Part shown: one piece after another, positions 38,953-51,713 of the stretch
Numbering within the stretch: position 1 is the first letter of the stretch
Layout of the letters: each line of letters opens with the position of its first letter
DNA from: Candidatus Latescibacterota bacterium
GTDB lineage: Bacteria > Krumholzibacteriota > Krumholzibacteriia > JACNKJ01
Assembly (NCBI GenBank): GCA_020633725.1
Contig: JACKDC010000003.1
Span: 248,001 to 312,000 of the forward strand
DNA length: 64,000 nucleotides
Direction of reading: 5' to 3'
Position numbers and translations under genes: made by a program
The notes under the pieces: generated by a model
Told to the model about the DNA's origin: nothing
Databases searched by the model: none
The model's input: the letters and a program-made list of their open reading frames with translations, nothing else

Positions 38953-41900
38953 TCAGCGCAGGAGCACCAGGCGCTTGGATTGGGTGTGCCCCGCCGCCGA
39001 GAAGCGCAGCAGATAGACCCCGCTGGCCTGGTCGGCGCCGTCCCAGGTCAGGTCGTGAGCGCCGCCTCCGAAGCGCCGGTCGGCCAGCGTGGCGACGCGC
39101 CGACCAGCCAGGTCAAAGACCTCCACGCGCACTCGCCCGGGGGCCGCCAGCGAGAACGGCACGGTGACCTTCGGGTTGAAGGGATTCGGGTGCGGCTTGA
39201 ACAGGCGCGTGGCGAAGGCCGGCGGCACGGTCACGGTGAGGGCCCGCAGCAGCTGCCAGGTCTCGCCGGGCTCGCGGCCCTCCAGCGTGTAGACGAACCC
39301 GCCCCCGGGGGCGAGTTGTGGCGAGACGTCGCGGGCGGCGTAGACGCCCTCGCCGGTCGCGGTCCAGGGGACGTCCCAGGTAGTCTCGCCCACCGCCGCC
39401 GTGAGGCGGAACTCGCCGAGGCTGGCCTGCCACGTCAGATCCACAGCGCCGGCTGCGGGAGTGGCCGTGAAGCTGGAGAGGAGCACGGGGGTGTTGTCGC
39501 ATCCCTCGCCGAAGGCGCCGATCAGCACGCCGCAGTCGTTGTTGGCGGGTAGGCAGGGGGAGTCGGGCATCAACCTGAAGTCACCGGCGTCGGGATTGCA
39601 GAATCGCGGATCCAAGGACACGTTTCCATTGGCACCCAGTTGGCCCGCCACGCATCCCGCCCAAGCGTCTTCTCCCTCCACGAACAAGTCGCAGCAGTCC
39701 AGCAGCGGGGATTCCTCCGCACAGCCGATGACGGCGCCCTGCCCCGAACCCCAGATGAGGCACTTCGAAATGATCGGTAGCAAGCTGTAGGAGTTCGTAA
39801 AGATCGCCGACCCGCTACCTTGAGCATCGTTGGCCACAAAGGTGAGATGGGTCAGCTCCACGTCTGCCAGTGTAAGATGCAGCGCGCCGCCGTCGCCTCC
39901 ACTGTGATTGCGAACGAAGACACAGGACTGGATTGGAGCTGGAGTCACCCCAATGAGGACCCAGCTCAAGTACGCTGCGCCTCCGCTGTAAACAGCGTGA
40001 TTCTCCTCGAAGTGACAGCGCTGGAAGTCTGGGTCGGAGAGATGTGCATAGACCGCACCACCATCATTCGCGGAGTTCATCGCGAATCGACAATCGAAGA
40101 AGCTCGCGCTGACGTTCGGGATCGAGATTGCACCCCCCGACTGCCCGCAGCTGTTGCCCTCGAACACACAGTGCCTGAATCGCGGATGGGTCCCGTAGTT
40201 GCCCATGGAGATCGCACCGCCCGAACCAGTCGCAGTGTTGCCGATGAACCGGCAGTGTTGCACCGTGAGCTTGGCGCTCTGTGCGACCATCGCTCCACCA
40301 CTGCCCACGACATGGCCGTTCAGGAAGGTCAGACCCTCGACAAGCGTCTCCTCATCGGTGTTCGAGCAGTCGAGGATCCGCCCTAGCCACTGGCCGTTCA
40401 CCAGCACCGACCCGGGCGCATCGACGTCTCCGCGCAGAACGGCACCAGAAACCATGCTCAGCCCGTGCTCAAAGTAGCTGCCAGGGGCCAAGGTCACCGT
40501 GTCATGGCGAGCGGTCGCGAGCAGAGCTTCCGCCACGGTGCCCGCGTCCTCGGGCACCCGGGTCTCGTGCGTTCCCACCTTGAAGGGCGCATCGCTGATG
40601 TCTTCACGGTCGGGGGACTTCACGCGAAGGTAGCAGTTGGTGGAGTACTCCCCGGCGACGATCCAGGTCTCCTGCCCGTCGTGGGCCGTCCCCGCGAACA
40701 GCGTTTCCCAGGGTCCGTCGGGACCGGAACGCGAGAGCTCCACATCCACCAGCTCCCCCGTCTCCCCGGCGTCGGGCAACCAGCGCAGATTGACCTGCGC
40801 GCCGAAGTGAAGGACCTCGCCGCCATTGGGACTCGTCACCACGATGTCCGGGGTCAGGCGCTTGCCCTCAGCATAGGCCAGCGGGCTCGCTCCGCCATCG
40901 ATGATGGCACGGAGGGCGTAATCGTGCTCGCCAACCTCGGCAGCGCTATCCAGCCACGACCGCTGCTGGGGATCCACGCCCACCAGAACGGTCTCGTGAT
41001 CGCGCTCGATCTGGAATCCCGACGGCGGACTCCCCGTCCAGCCCCAGGTCATGAAGACCCCGTCGCTGCGATCCGCGCTCGCGACGAAGCCGTCAGGAGC
41101 AGGCCCGCTACAGCCCATCCCCAGTGCACCAATGAGCGCGCCGCAGGAGTTGTTCTCCGGGAGACAGGGCGATACTTCCGACACGGTCAGAACACCCTCC
41201 TTCCAGCCGCACAGCCAGGGATTGATCGTCAGGTTGCCGTTGATCCCCTCCTGGCCATCGAGGCCGCCCACCCAGTTCCCGCCCGTGTTTCCGTAGGACA
41301 AACAGCAACTTGCCGTCACATCTCCCACCACCGGAAGTCCGGGAGAAAACCAGCCGATCCCGTTGTAGGCGATCAGTACCCGCTCTAGGGCCAGCGTCCC
41401 ATCAATGACCTTGATCACCGACCCTGAGCCCCTGCGCGCTCCGTTGCCCACGAACGTCGCATCGGACAGCGTGATGTCGCCTCTGGAGTAGAGTCCGCCG
41501 CCCTGCCCGCTGCCATTGCCTCCGGTGTAGAAGATGGCCTGGTTCTGGTAGAACACGAGGTGGTGCAGATCGACATCGCAGTACTGGAGGAAGACACCAC
41601 CACCATTAGCCTCGGGGCAGCACTCACCGCCGACATCTCCCGCCCAAACCGTGTTTCGCTCGAAGCGGACGTCGTGGATGAGGGGCGACGACACGTAGGC
41701 CCCCAGACCGCCACCACCGCCCCCCCAGGAAATCGGGGACCCTGCCTGGCAGTTCCGCACGGTGGAGAAGGTGAAGCTAGCGCTGCTATGCCGCAGGTAG
41801 AGGCCGCCTCCGATGCCCTGGGCGACGCAATCGTCGATGACGAGTTCGCGTAGGGTCGGTGAGGCATCCTCGCAGTGGATAGCACCACCATTCCACTCGC

Positions 41901-42219
41901 TGCCCTGATACAGGGTAAAGCCCGAGACGAGGCTGCTCGGCCCCTCGCCGCTGCCGAACGTGATCGCTCTCGACTCATGCTCACAGTCGATCACCGTCGC
42001 CTCTGCCCCGGCCTCCGAGGTGAGCACGAGATTCACCCCATGGAAGTTCAGGTCGCGATTCCCCGCCCCCGTGTACGTCCCCGGCGCCACCAGCACCGTG
42101 TCGCCCTCGGAGCAGGCGTCGATGCCCGCCTGGATCGTGGCGTAGTCCGACGGCACACGGTGGGTCGCCGCACTGGCGGCGGCTGGTATCAGCAAAAGCA
42201 GGAACGCGAGCCCTTTCAT
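38953..42219 (-). CDS. Large secreted double beta-helix protein with T9SS-type sorting domain
   Basis: 1088 residues. Signal peptide (MKGLAFLLLLIPAAASA), then the entry motif THRVPSDYATIQAGIDACSEGD and a first right-handed beta-helix (~70-360) with GGGLYLR-type coils, closed by a Cys-rich cap (SPCLPENNSCGALIGALGMGC). Next come an FN3-like and a PNGGE Ig-like module (~365-545), a second beta-helix (~550-860) with the same cap, and an Ig-like plus FlgD-like sorting region (NPFNPKVTVPFSL) ending SKRLVLLR. It probably acts at the cell surface in polysaccharide binding or adhesion; no catalytic motif. GAGGAGG fixes ATG 42219. Third gene of the operon. Confidence 0.9.
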   Translation of the reverse strand: MKGLAFLLLLIPAAASAATHRVPSDYATIQAGIDACSEGDTVLVAPGTYTGAGNRDLNFHGVNLVLTSEAGAEATVIDCEHESRAITFGSGEGPSSLVSGFTLYQGSEWNGGAIHCEDASPTLRELVIDDCVAQGIGGGLYLRHSSASFTFSTVRNCQAGSPISWGGGGGGLGAYVSSPLIHDVRFERNTVWAGDVGGECCPEANGGGVFLQYCDVDLHHLVFYQNQAIFYTGGNGSGQGGGLYSRGDITLSDATFVGNGARRGSGSVIKVIDGTLALERVLIAYNGIGWFSPGLPVVGDVTASCCLSYGNTGGNWVGGLDGQEGINGNLTINPWLCGWKEGVLTVSEVSPCLPENNSCGALIGALGMGCSGPAPDGFVASADRSDGVFMTWGWTGSPPSGFQIERDHETVLVGVDPQQRSWLDSAAEVGEHDYALRAIIDGGASPLAYAEGKRLTPDIVVTSPNGGEVLHFGAQVNLRWLPDAGETGELVDVELSRSGPDGPWETLFAGTAHDGQETWIVAGEYSTNCYLRVKSPDREDISDAPFKVGTHETRVPEDAGTVAEALLATARHDTVTLAPGSYFEHGLSMVSGAVLRGDVDAPGSVLVNGQWLGRILDCSNTDEETLVEGLTFLNGHVVGSGGAMVAQSAKLTVQHCRFIGNTATGSGGAISMGNYGTHPRFRHCVFEGNSCGQSGGAISIPNVSASFFDCRFAMNSANDGGAVYAHLSDPDFQRCHFEENHAVYSGGAAYLSWVLIGVTPAPIQSCVFVRNHSGGDGGALHLTLADVELTHLTFVANDAQGSGSAIFTNSYSLLPIISKCLIWGSGQGAVIGCAEESPLLDCCDLFVEGEDAWAGCVAGQLGANGNVSLDPRFCNPDAGDFRLMPDSPCLPANNDCGVLIGAFGEGCDNTPVLLSSFTATPAAGAVDLTWQASLGEFRLTAAVGETTWDVPWTATGEGVYAARDVSPQLAPGGGFVYTLEGREPGETWQLLRALTVTVPPAFATRLFKPHPNPFNPKVTVPFSLAAPGRVRVEVFDLAGRRVATLADRRFGGGAHDLTWDGADQASGVYLLRFSAAGHTQSKRLVLLR

Positions 42220-42289
42220 CACGACCTCCTCATCGCAGCAGTACGAGACGCTTGGATTCGGTGTGTCCCGCCGACGTGAAGCGCAGCAG
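42007..42289 (-). repeat. 283-bp identical direct repeat, copy 1 (copy 2 at 43676-43958)
   Basis: 42007-42289 and 43676-43958 are identical base for base (offset 1669). Each copy spans the 5' end of one beta-helix gene, the short intergenic gap and the 3' end of the gene upstream. Divergence begins sharply at both edges, the mark of recent duplication or gene conversion. Confidence 0.9.
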
Positions 42290-43888
42290 ATAGACCCCGC
42301 TGGCCTGGTCGGCGCCGTCCCAGGTCAGGTCGTGGGCGCCGCTTTCGAAGTGCCGGTCGACCAGCGTGGCGACGCGCCGGCCGGCCAAATCGAAGATCTC
42401 CACGCGCACGCGCCCCGGCGCGGCCAACGAGAACGGCACGGTGACCTTCGGGTTGAAGGGATTCGGGTGGGGCTCCAGCAGGCGCGTGACGAAGGCCGGC
42501 GGCACGTTCACGGTGAGGGCCCGTAGCAGCTGCCAGGTCTCGCCGGGCTCGCGGCCCTCCAGCGTGTAGACGAACTCGCCCCCGGGGGCGAGTTGGGGGG
42601 CGGTGTCGCGGACGGAGTAGCGGCCCTCGCCGGTAGCCGCCCAAGAGACGTCCCAGGTGGTTTCGCCGGCGGCCGCGGTGAGACGGAACTCGCCGAGGCT
42701 GGCCTGCCACGTCAGGTCTACCGCGCCGGCGGCGGGAGCCGCCGTGAAGCTGGCGAGAAGAACGGGCGTGTTGTCACAGCCCGCGCCGAAGGCGCCGATC
42801 AGCACGCCGCAGTCGTTGTTCTCCGGCAGGCAGGGGGAATCAGAACCGACACGAAAGTTCCCGCCGGGCAGATCGCAAAACATCGGGTCTGCAAGCAAGT
42901 TGCCCCCCATGCCCTCGAAAGCAGCATCGCTGCCGTCATTCGCCCAGAACACACAGCATGTCACTTGCGATGGATCCACCGCATGAACGGCATCGCTCTC
43001 GGTGTTGTAGACAAAGGCACTCGCCGTGAGCGTCGTATGTGAACCAGCCAGGACGGCCGCAGCAGCATCCGCCGCATTGCTGGAAAAGACGCAGTTCTCG
43101 ATGGAAGCCTCCCCGCTACTCCAGAGGGCGCCACCTGTCGAGGCGGCGCTGTACGGCGTATCCTGCACCGACGCGACGTTGTTCACGAAGACGCAGTTGC
43201 GAAGGACATTGGAGCCGCCAGACAGGAAGGCACCGCCTCCGTCTGAGTAGGGGCAGCACTCGTCATAGCCAAGCACTTCGTTGTAGGCCAGATTCCCGCG
43301 GAACTCGACGTGGTCCATCGTGATCTGCGAACTGTAGGCAAAAAGGCCGCCCCCTAGGGCGTACCGAGTCCCGAACCAGCTGTCGGACCGAGCCCATGCC
43401 GTGTTCTCGACGAACTTCACCCTTTCGAGAGCAACGGCTGATCTATCACACCTTATGGCGCCACCCGTCCCCCCGTAGGGGTGCTGGTCCGAAGCGTTGT
43501 GAACCAAAACCAAGTCCCGGAAGCTCACGGAGACTTGGCTGCACAGGATCGCACCTCCCCACGTCGCTCTGCCGTTCGCAATCGTGAAGCCCTCGACCAG
43601 AGTGCCTTCAGTCTCGCCGCTGGAGAGCGTAAGTGCGCGGCTCTGCAGCTCGCAGTCGACTACTGTCACCTCCGGCCCGGCCTCCGAGGTGAGCACGAGA
43701 TTCACCCCATGGAAGTTCAGGTCGCGATTCCCCGCCCCCGTGTACGTCCCCGGCGCCACCAGCACCGTGTCGCCCTCGGAGCAGGCGTCGATGCCCGCCT
43801 GGATCGTGGCGTAGTCCGACGGCACACGGTGGGTCGCCGCACTGGCGGCGGCTGGTATCAGCAAAAGCAGGAACGCGAGCCCTTTCAT
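42230..43888 (-). CDS. Secreted beta-helix protein with T9SS-type sorting domain (middle gene)
   Basis: 552 residues. Its first ~60 residues are the same as in the downstream gene (shared 283-bp repeat). It has a signal peptide, then right-handed beta-helix coils (SVSFRDLVLVHNASDQ, GGAFLSGGSNVLRNCVF, GGALWSSGEASIENCVFSSN). The cap DSPCLPENNDCGVLIGAFGAGC, an Ig-like domain (LTWQASLGEFRLTAA) and a FlgD-like sorting domain ending SKRLVLLR follow. A single helix module, half the size of the downstream paralog. Start ATG 43888, 10 nt after the previous stop. Function unknown; cell-surface location predicted. Confidence 0.9.
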   Translation of the reverse strand: MKGLAFLLLLIPAAASAATHRVPSDYATIQAGIDACSEGDTVLVAPGTYTGAGNRDLNFHGVNLVLTSEAGPEVTVVDCELQSRALTLSSGETEGTLVEGFTIANGRATWGGAILCSQVSVSFRDLVLVHNASDQHPYGGTGGAIRCDRSAVALERVKFVENTAWARSDSWFGTRYALGGGLFAYSSQITMDHVEFRGNLAYNEVLGYDECCPYSDGGGAFLSGGSNVLRNCVFVNNVASVQDTPYSAASTGGALWSSGEASIENCVFSSNAADAAAAVLAGSHTTLTASAFVYNTESDAVHAVDPSQVTCCVFWANDGSDAAFEGMGGNLLADPMFCDLPGGNFRVGSDSPCLPENNDCGVLIGAFGAGCDNTPVLLASFTAAPAAGAVDLTWQASLGEFRLTAAAGETTWDVSWAATGEGRYSVRDTAPQLAPGGEFVYTLEGREPGETWQLLRALTVNVPPAFVTRLLEPHPNPFNPKVTVPFSLAAPGRVRVEIFDLAGRRVATLVDRHFESGAHDLTWDGADQASGVYLLRFTSAGHTESKRLVLLR

Positions 43889-43958
43889 CACGACCTCCTC
43901 ATCGCAGCAGTACGAGACGCTTGGATTCGGTGTGTCCCGCCGACGTGAAGCGCAGCAG
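43676..43958 (-). repeat. 283-bp identical direct repeat, copy 2
   Basis: Partner of 42007-42289. It covers the 5' end of the middle beta-helix gene and the last codons of the first gene of the operon. Confidence 0.9.
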
Positions 43959-45569
43959 GTAGACCCCGCTCGCCTGATCGCCGCCGTCCCAGCTCAGGTC
44001 GTGGGCACCGGCGGTGAAGGTTCGATCGGCCAGCGTCGCGACGCGCCTGCCAGCCAAGTCGAAGATCTCCACGCGCACGCGCCCCGGCGCGGCCAACGAG
44101 AACGGCACAGTGACCTTCGGGTTGAAGGGATTCGGGTGCGGCTCGAACAGGCGTGTGGCAAAGGCCGGCGGCACGGTCACGGTGAGGGCCCGCAGCAGCT
44201 GCCAGGTCTCGCCGGGCTCGCGGCCCTCCAGCGTGTAGACGAACCCGCCCCCGGGGGCGAGTTGTGGCGAGACGTCCCGGGCGGCGTAGACGGCCTCGGC
44301 GGTGGCGGCCCAGGGGACGTCCCAGGTGGCTTCGCCGGCGGCCGCGGTGAGACGGAACTCGCCGAGGCTAGCCTGCCACGTCAGGTCTACCGCGCCGGCG
44401 GCGGGAGCCGCCGTGAAGCTGGCGAGAAGAACGGGCGTGTTCTCGCAGCCCGCACCAAAGGCACCGATCAGCACGCCGCAGTCGTTGTTGATCGGTAGGC
44501 AGGGCGACGCCGGACCCAGTCGCAGATCCCCTCCGGCGAGATCGCAGAACATCGGGTTCTCGGAGAGATTGCCAGGGAGATCCCCCTGCCCAAGGAGGCC
44601 ACCAATCCAGTCCCAGGGGACGTTTCCGTAGGCGAGGCAGCAGACGGTTGAAACCGTACCCCACACTGCTTCGTGCGGGGAGTAGGCGCCAACGTCGTTG
44701 AAGGCGATGATTGCCCGTTCGAGCTCGACTTCGCCCTCTGTGCAGTAGATCGCCGACCCGAAGCCGAGCGAGCAGGTATTGCCCACGAAGGTGGCTCCGC
44801 GAATGCTCGCGCTGCCGCGGATGAACATGCCCCCACCCATGGGCTCTGCCGCGTAGCACGCCTCCGCATGGTTGTCGTGGAAGACGACATCCTCCATCGC
44901 CGGCGTGCTACGGGTGAAGTAGGCACCGCCTCCGTACGGCGCGGGGCAGCACTCTCCAGTCTGATCGCTAGCCATCGCCAGGTTTTGCTCGAACCGGACG
45001 CGCCTAAGAGTGGGAGCGGAGTCATAGGCGGCCAGTCCTCCCCCTGTTCCGATCCATGCGGTACAGTGGCCCGCCTGATTGCCCCGGACCAAGAGGTCTT
45101 CGAGGACTGCCTGGCTGCCGTCGAGGCCAACGCCTCCGCCGGATCCGCCGTAGTACCCTGAGCTGAAGCCGCCCTCGATGACGAGCTTGCGGAGAGTCGG
45201 CGAGCTTCCCTCGCAGGCGACGCACCCACCGAACGGGTTGCTTCCATCGAGCAGCGTAAAGCCCTCCACGACGCTACGGACGTCTTCCCCCTGCCCGAAG
45301 TAAATGACCCGGCCGGCGCCCTCGGCATCGATCACCGTCGCCTCCACCCCCGCCTCCGACGTCAGCACCAGGTTCACCCCGTGGAAGCTGAGGTCACGGT
45401 TCCCCACCCCCGTGTACGTCCCCGGCGCGACCAGCACCGTGTCCCCCTCGGCGCAGGCGTCGATGCCCGCCTGGATCGTGGCGAACTCGCCCGGCACGCG
45501 GTGCGTGGCGGCGGTGGCTGAGCCGGCGAAGAGGAGAAGCAGCGGAAGGCAGCAGGCAACGGCGCGCAT
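43899..45569 (-). CDS. Secreted beta-helix protein with T9SS-type sorting domain (first gene)
   Basis: 556 residues: signal peptide (MRAVACCLPLLLLFAGSATA), the entry motif THRVPGEFATIQAGIDACAEGDTVLVAPGTY, beta-helix coils with GGGVGLDGSQAVLEDLLVRGNQ, GGGAYFTRSTPAMEDVVFHDNH and GGGMFIRGSASIRGATFVGN, then the cap SPCLPINNDCGVLIGAFGAGC, Ig-like and FlgD-like sorting domains. GAGG 5 nt before ATG 45569; a longer frame to 45716 would run through the promoter. First gene of the three-gene operon. Confidence 0.9.
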   Translation of the reverse strand: MRAVACCLPLLLLFAGSATAATHRVPGEFATIQAGIDACAEGDTVLVAPGTYTGVGNRDLSFHGVNLVLTSEAGVEATVIDAEGAGRVIYFGQGEDVRSVVEGFTLLDGSNPFGGCVACEGSSPTLRKLVIEGGFSSGYYGGSGGGVGLDGSQAVLEDLLVRGNQAGHCTAWIGTGGGLAAYDSAPTLRRVRFEQNLAMASDQTGECCPAPYGGGAYFTRSTPAMEDVVFHDNHAEACYAAEPMGGGMFIRGSASIRGATFVGNTCSLGFGSAIYCTEGEVELERAIIAFNDVGAYSPHEAVWGTVSTVCCLAYGNVPWDWIGGLLGQGDLPGNLSENPMFCDLAGGDLRLGPASPCLPINNDCGVLIGAFGAGCENTPVLLASFTAAPAAGAVDLTWQASLGEFRLTAAAGEATWDVPWAATAEAVYAARDVSPQLAPGGGFVYTLEGREPGETWQLLRALTVTVPPAFATRLFEPHPNPFNPKVTVPFSLAAPGRVRVEIFDLAGRRVATLADRTFTAGAHDLSWDGGDQASGVYLLRFTSAGHTESKRLVLLR

Positions 45570-45687
45570 GAGAACCTCGGCGGTGCGCCGGCTCGCCGCG
45601 CCCAGCGGGGCGACGTCCGGCAGAAGGGCCTGGATTAGGTTCTTAGCGAAGTGGCGCCGTGGACCTCCCGGACGGCGAGATTGGGCA

Positions 45688-45716
45688 ATTCTAGCAGGCG
45701 GCGGGCGCCGTCGCAA
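45688..45716 (-). promoter_or_regulatory. Promoter of the beta-helix operon
   Basis: Minus strand: -35 TTGCGA (45716-45711), 17-bp spacer ending TGC, -10 TAGAAT (45693-45688), an extended -10 promoter. The start near 45681 gives a ~110-nt leader. Confidence 0.65.
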
Positions 45717-45724
45717 GTGGGATT

Positions 45725-45736
45725 GTACACGTGTAC
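45725..45736. promoter_or_regulatory. GTACACGTGTAC palindrome upstream of the beta-helix operon
   Basis: 12-bp perfect palindrome identical to the core at 38910-38921. It is centred ~50 bp upstream of the predicted start, just beyond the -35, a typical activator position. It also lies 14 nt past the stop of the VOC gene. Confidence 0.5.
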
Positions 45737-45749
45737 GGAACGCGGGCGG

Positions 45750-46118
45750 TCAGCTGGCCCTGGGCTCCGGCTCGATCAGCCCCAGCATGTGGCCTTCGGG
45801 ATCGGTGAAGAAGGCCAGCCGCCCGACCCCCGACAGCGCGAAGGGCCCCTGCAGGATCTCGCGGCCGGCCTCGCGGGCGCGGGCGCAGACTTCCTCGATG
45901 TCCAACACCTGCACGTAGATGCAGCGGTGCGTGGGCAGGGCGCCCTTGCCGGTGAAGATGCCCCCGCCGATCGTGCCCGGCCGCTTCTCGGCGTTCAGCT
46001 CCCAGATGCCGGACGACTCGTCCTTGGGCATCTCCCACTCGAAGACGCGGCGGTAGAAGGCCGAGAGCGCCTCGCCGTCCTTCGCGTTGATCTCCCACCA
46101 GACCACGGGGTTCTTCAC
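45750..46118 (-). CDS. VOC (glyoxalase/bleomycin-resistance) family protein
   Basis: 122 residues with the paired beta-alpha-beta-beta-beta modules of the VOC superfamily: VVWWEINAKDGEALSAFYRRVFEWEM, GGGIFTGKGALPTHRCIYVQVLDIEEVCARAREAGREI, and the closing FFTDPEGHMLGLIEPE with a possible metal ligand Glu. Substrate unknown. GAGGAGG 5 nt before GTG 46118. It follows metH by 36 nt and is probably the last gene of that operon. Confidence 0.88.
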   Translation of the reverse strand: MKNPVVWWEINAKDGEALSAFYRRVFEWEMPKDESSGIWELNAEKRPGTIGGGIFTGKGALPTHRCIYVQVLDIEEVCARAREAGREILQGPFALSGVGRLAFFTDPEGHMLGLIEPEPRAS

Positions 46119-46154
46119 GTCCGCCTCCTCGTCGTCAACGGCGCCGGCGACCGG

Positions 46155-49828
<3,674 letters not shown>

Positions 49829-49829
<1 letters not shown>

Positions 49830-51712
49830 CAGCGGCCCCTCCGGTTGGCGGCGGCCAGGTCCGGCTGCAGTTCCTCGAGCATGCGCCGGGCCACCTCGCC
49901 GCGATTGAAAGGCGCGCTGATCTGCAGGCCCTCCACCTCGCCCAGCACCGCGCGGCTCATCTCCAGCGCGATGGCCAGCCCCTCGGCCCGCTCGGCCTCG
50001 GGATCGCCGGCCACGGCGCGCATGCGCGCCATCACGTCCGCGGGGATGCTCACGCCCGGCACCTCGTTGGCCAGGAACTCGGCGTTGCGCAGCGACTGCA
50101 GCGGCCAGATGCCCGCGAGCACGGGGACGCGCACGTCGGCCACCGCGGCGAGGAAGGCGCGCAGCGGCGCCAGGTCGAAGACCGGCTGCGTGACGGCGTA
50201 CTCGGCCCCCGCGTCCACCTTCCAGCGGAAGCGCTCGATCTCGCGCTCGATGTTCAGCGCCGTCGGGTTCGCCCCCACGCCGATGAGGAAGCCCGTGGGC
50301 GGGCCGATGGCGCGGCCGCCCACGTCGTAGCCATGGTTGAGCCGGTGGACCAGATTCGTCAGGCCGATCGAGTCCACGTCGAAGACCGGCGTGGCCTGCG
50401 GGTAGTCGCCCTGCACCGGCGGATCGCCGGTGATGAGCAGCAGGTTCCGCAGGCCCAGCGCGTAGGCGCCGAGCAGGTCGGCCTGCATGCCCAGCAGGTT
50501 GCGATCGCGGCAGACGTAGTGCAGCACCGGCTCGATGCCCTCGAGCTCGCTCGCGATGCGCACCGCCGTGGCCATGGGGCTGAGCCGCGCCGTGGCGCGG
50601 GGACCGTCAGGGATGTTCACGGCGTCGAAGCCCGCCGCGGCCATGTCGGCGGTCAGGGCGAGCAGCTTGTCCAGCTCCCAGCCGCGTGGCGGCAGCAGCT
50701 CCACGCTGCAGACCTTTTCGCCCGCCGCGATCTTCGTTGCGAGCTTGCTCTTCGCCGGCATCGGCACCGGCTCCACCTGCTTCATGCGCGGCGGCGGCGC
50801 CAGCGGCACGGCGTGCGTGGGATGGCTCGGCGACACCGCGCGCAGGCTGCGCGAGAGCGCGGCGATGTGATCCGGCGTCGTGCCGCAGCAGCCGCCCACG
50901 ATGCGCGCGCCGGCCTCCACGAAGCGCTTGCCGTAGCGCGCGAAGTAGTCCGGGCTGGACAGGTAGAAGTAGCGCTCTTCCATCCGCTTGGGATAGCCGG
51001 CGTTGGGCTGCACGCTGAGCGGGAGATCCGTGAGCCCCGCCAGCGCCTCCAGCGCCTCGAGCATGAGCTCGGGGCCGACGGTGCAGTTGAGGCCGATGGC
51101 GTCGGGGCCGGCGGCCAGCACGAAGGGAACCACGTCCGCCAGCGGTGCGCCGTAGAGCGTGAGCCCCTCCTCGCCCAGCGTGAGCTGCGCGACGATCGGC
51201 AGATCGGCCGCGGCCTGGCGCACGCCGCGGATCGCCTCGGCCAGCTCGCCCGGGTCGGCGAAGGTCTCCAGCACGAAGAGGTCCACGCCGCCGTCCACCA
51301 GCGCGGCCGCCTGGCTCGCGAAGGCCGCGCGGGCCTCCTCGCGGCTGGTGGGCCCCCACGGCTCGAGCTTGACGCCCAGCGGCCCCATGCTGCCCGCCGC
51401 CATCACGCCCGGGCGGCCGGCGGCGATCTCCTTGGCCAGGGCCGCGCCGCGGCGGTTGATGTCGGCCATGCTGTCGGCCAGGTGGTGACGGCCCAGCTTG
51501 AACACGTTCGCGCCGAAGGTGTTGGTCTGCAGCACCTGGGCGCCCGCGCGCAGGTAGTCCGCGTGGACGCCCTGCACGAGGTCGGGGTCGTCGAGGTTGA
51601 GCGCGTCGAAGCAGCGGCCCAGGTGCACCCCGCGGTCGTAGAGCGTGGTGCCCATGGCGCCGTCGAAGAGGAGGACGCCTTCGTCCAGCCGCCGCTTGAA
51701 CGCCGCGCGCAC
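49829..51712 (-). CDS. Bifunctional homocysteine S-methyltransferase / methylenetetrahydrofolate reductase
   Basis: 627 residues. The N-terminal half (~1-300) is a homocysteine methyltransferase barrel (FDGAMGTTLYDRG, QTNTFGAN, Zn ligands in GLNC and GGCCGTTP). The C-terminal half (~320-605) is a MetF-like reductase (SVELLPPRGWELDKLL, LLITGDPPVQGDYP, GVGANPTA). This is the YitJ-type arrangement, making 5-methyl-THF and possibly methylating homocysteine itself. Its product feeds the MetH encoded next. The start is GTG 51712, near AGGG, 1 nt after the NYN gene's stop. Confidence 0.95.
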
Positions 51713-51713
51713 G

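Noticed and set aside
45570..45716. 49-residue N-terminal extension of the first beta-helix protein
   Set aside because: It would place arginine-rich sequence before the signal peptide and overlap the promoter; ATG 45569 has a good ribosome binding site.
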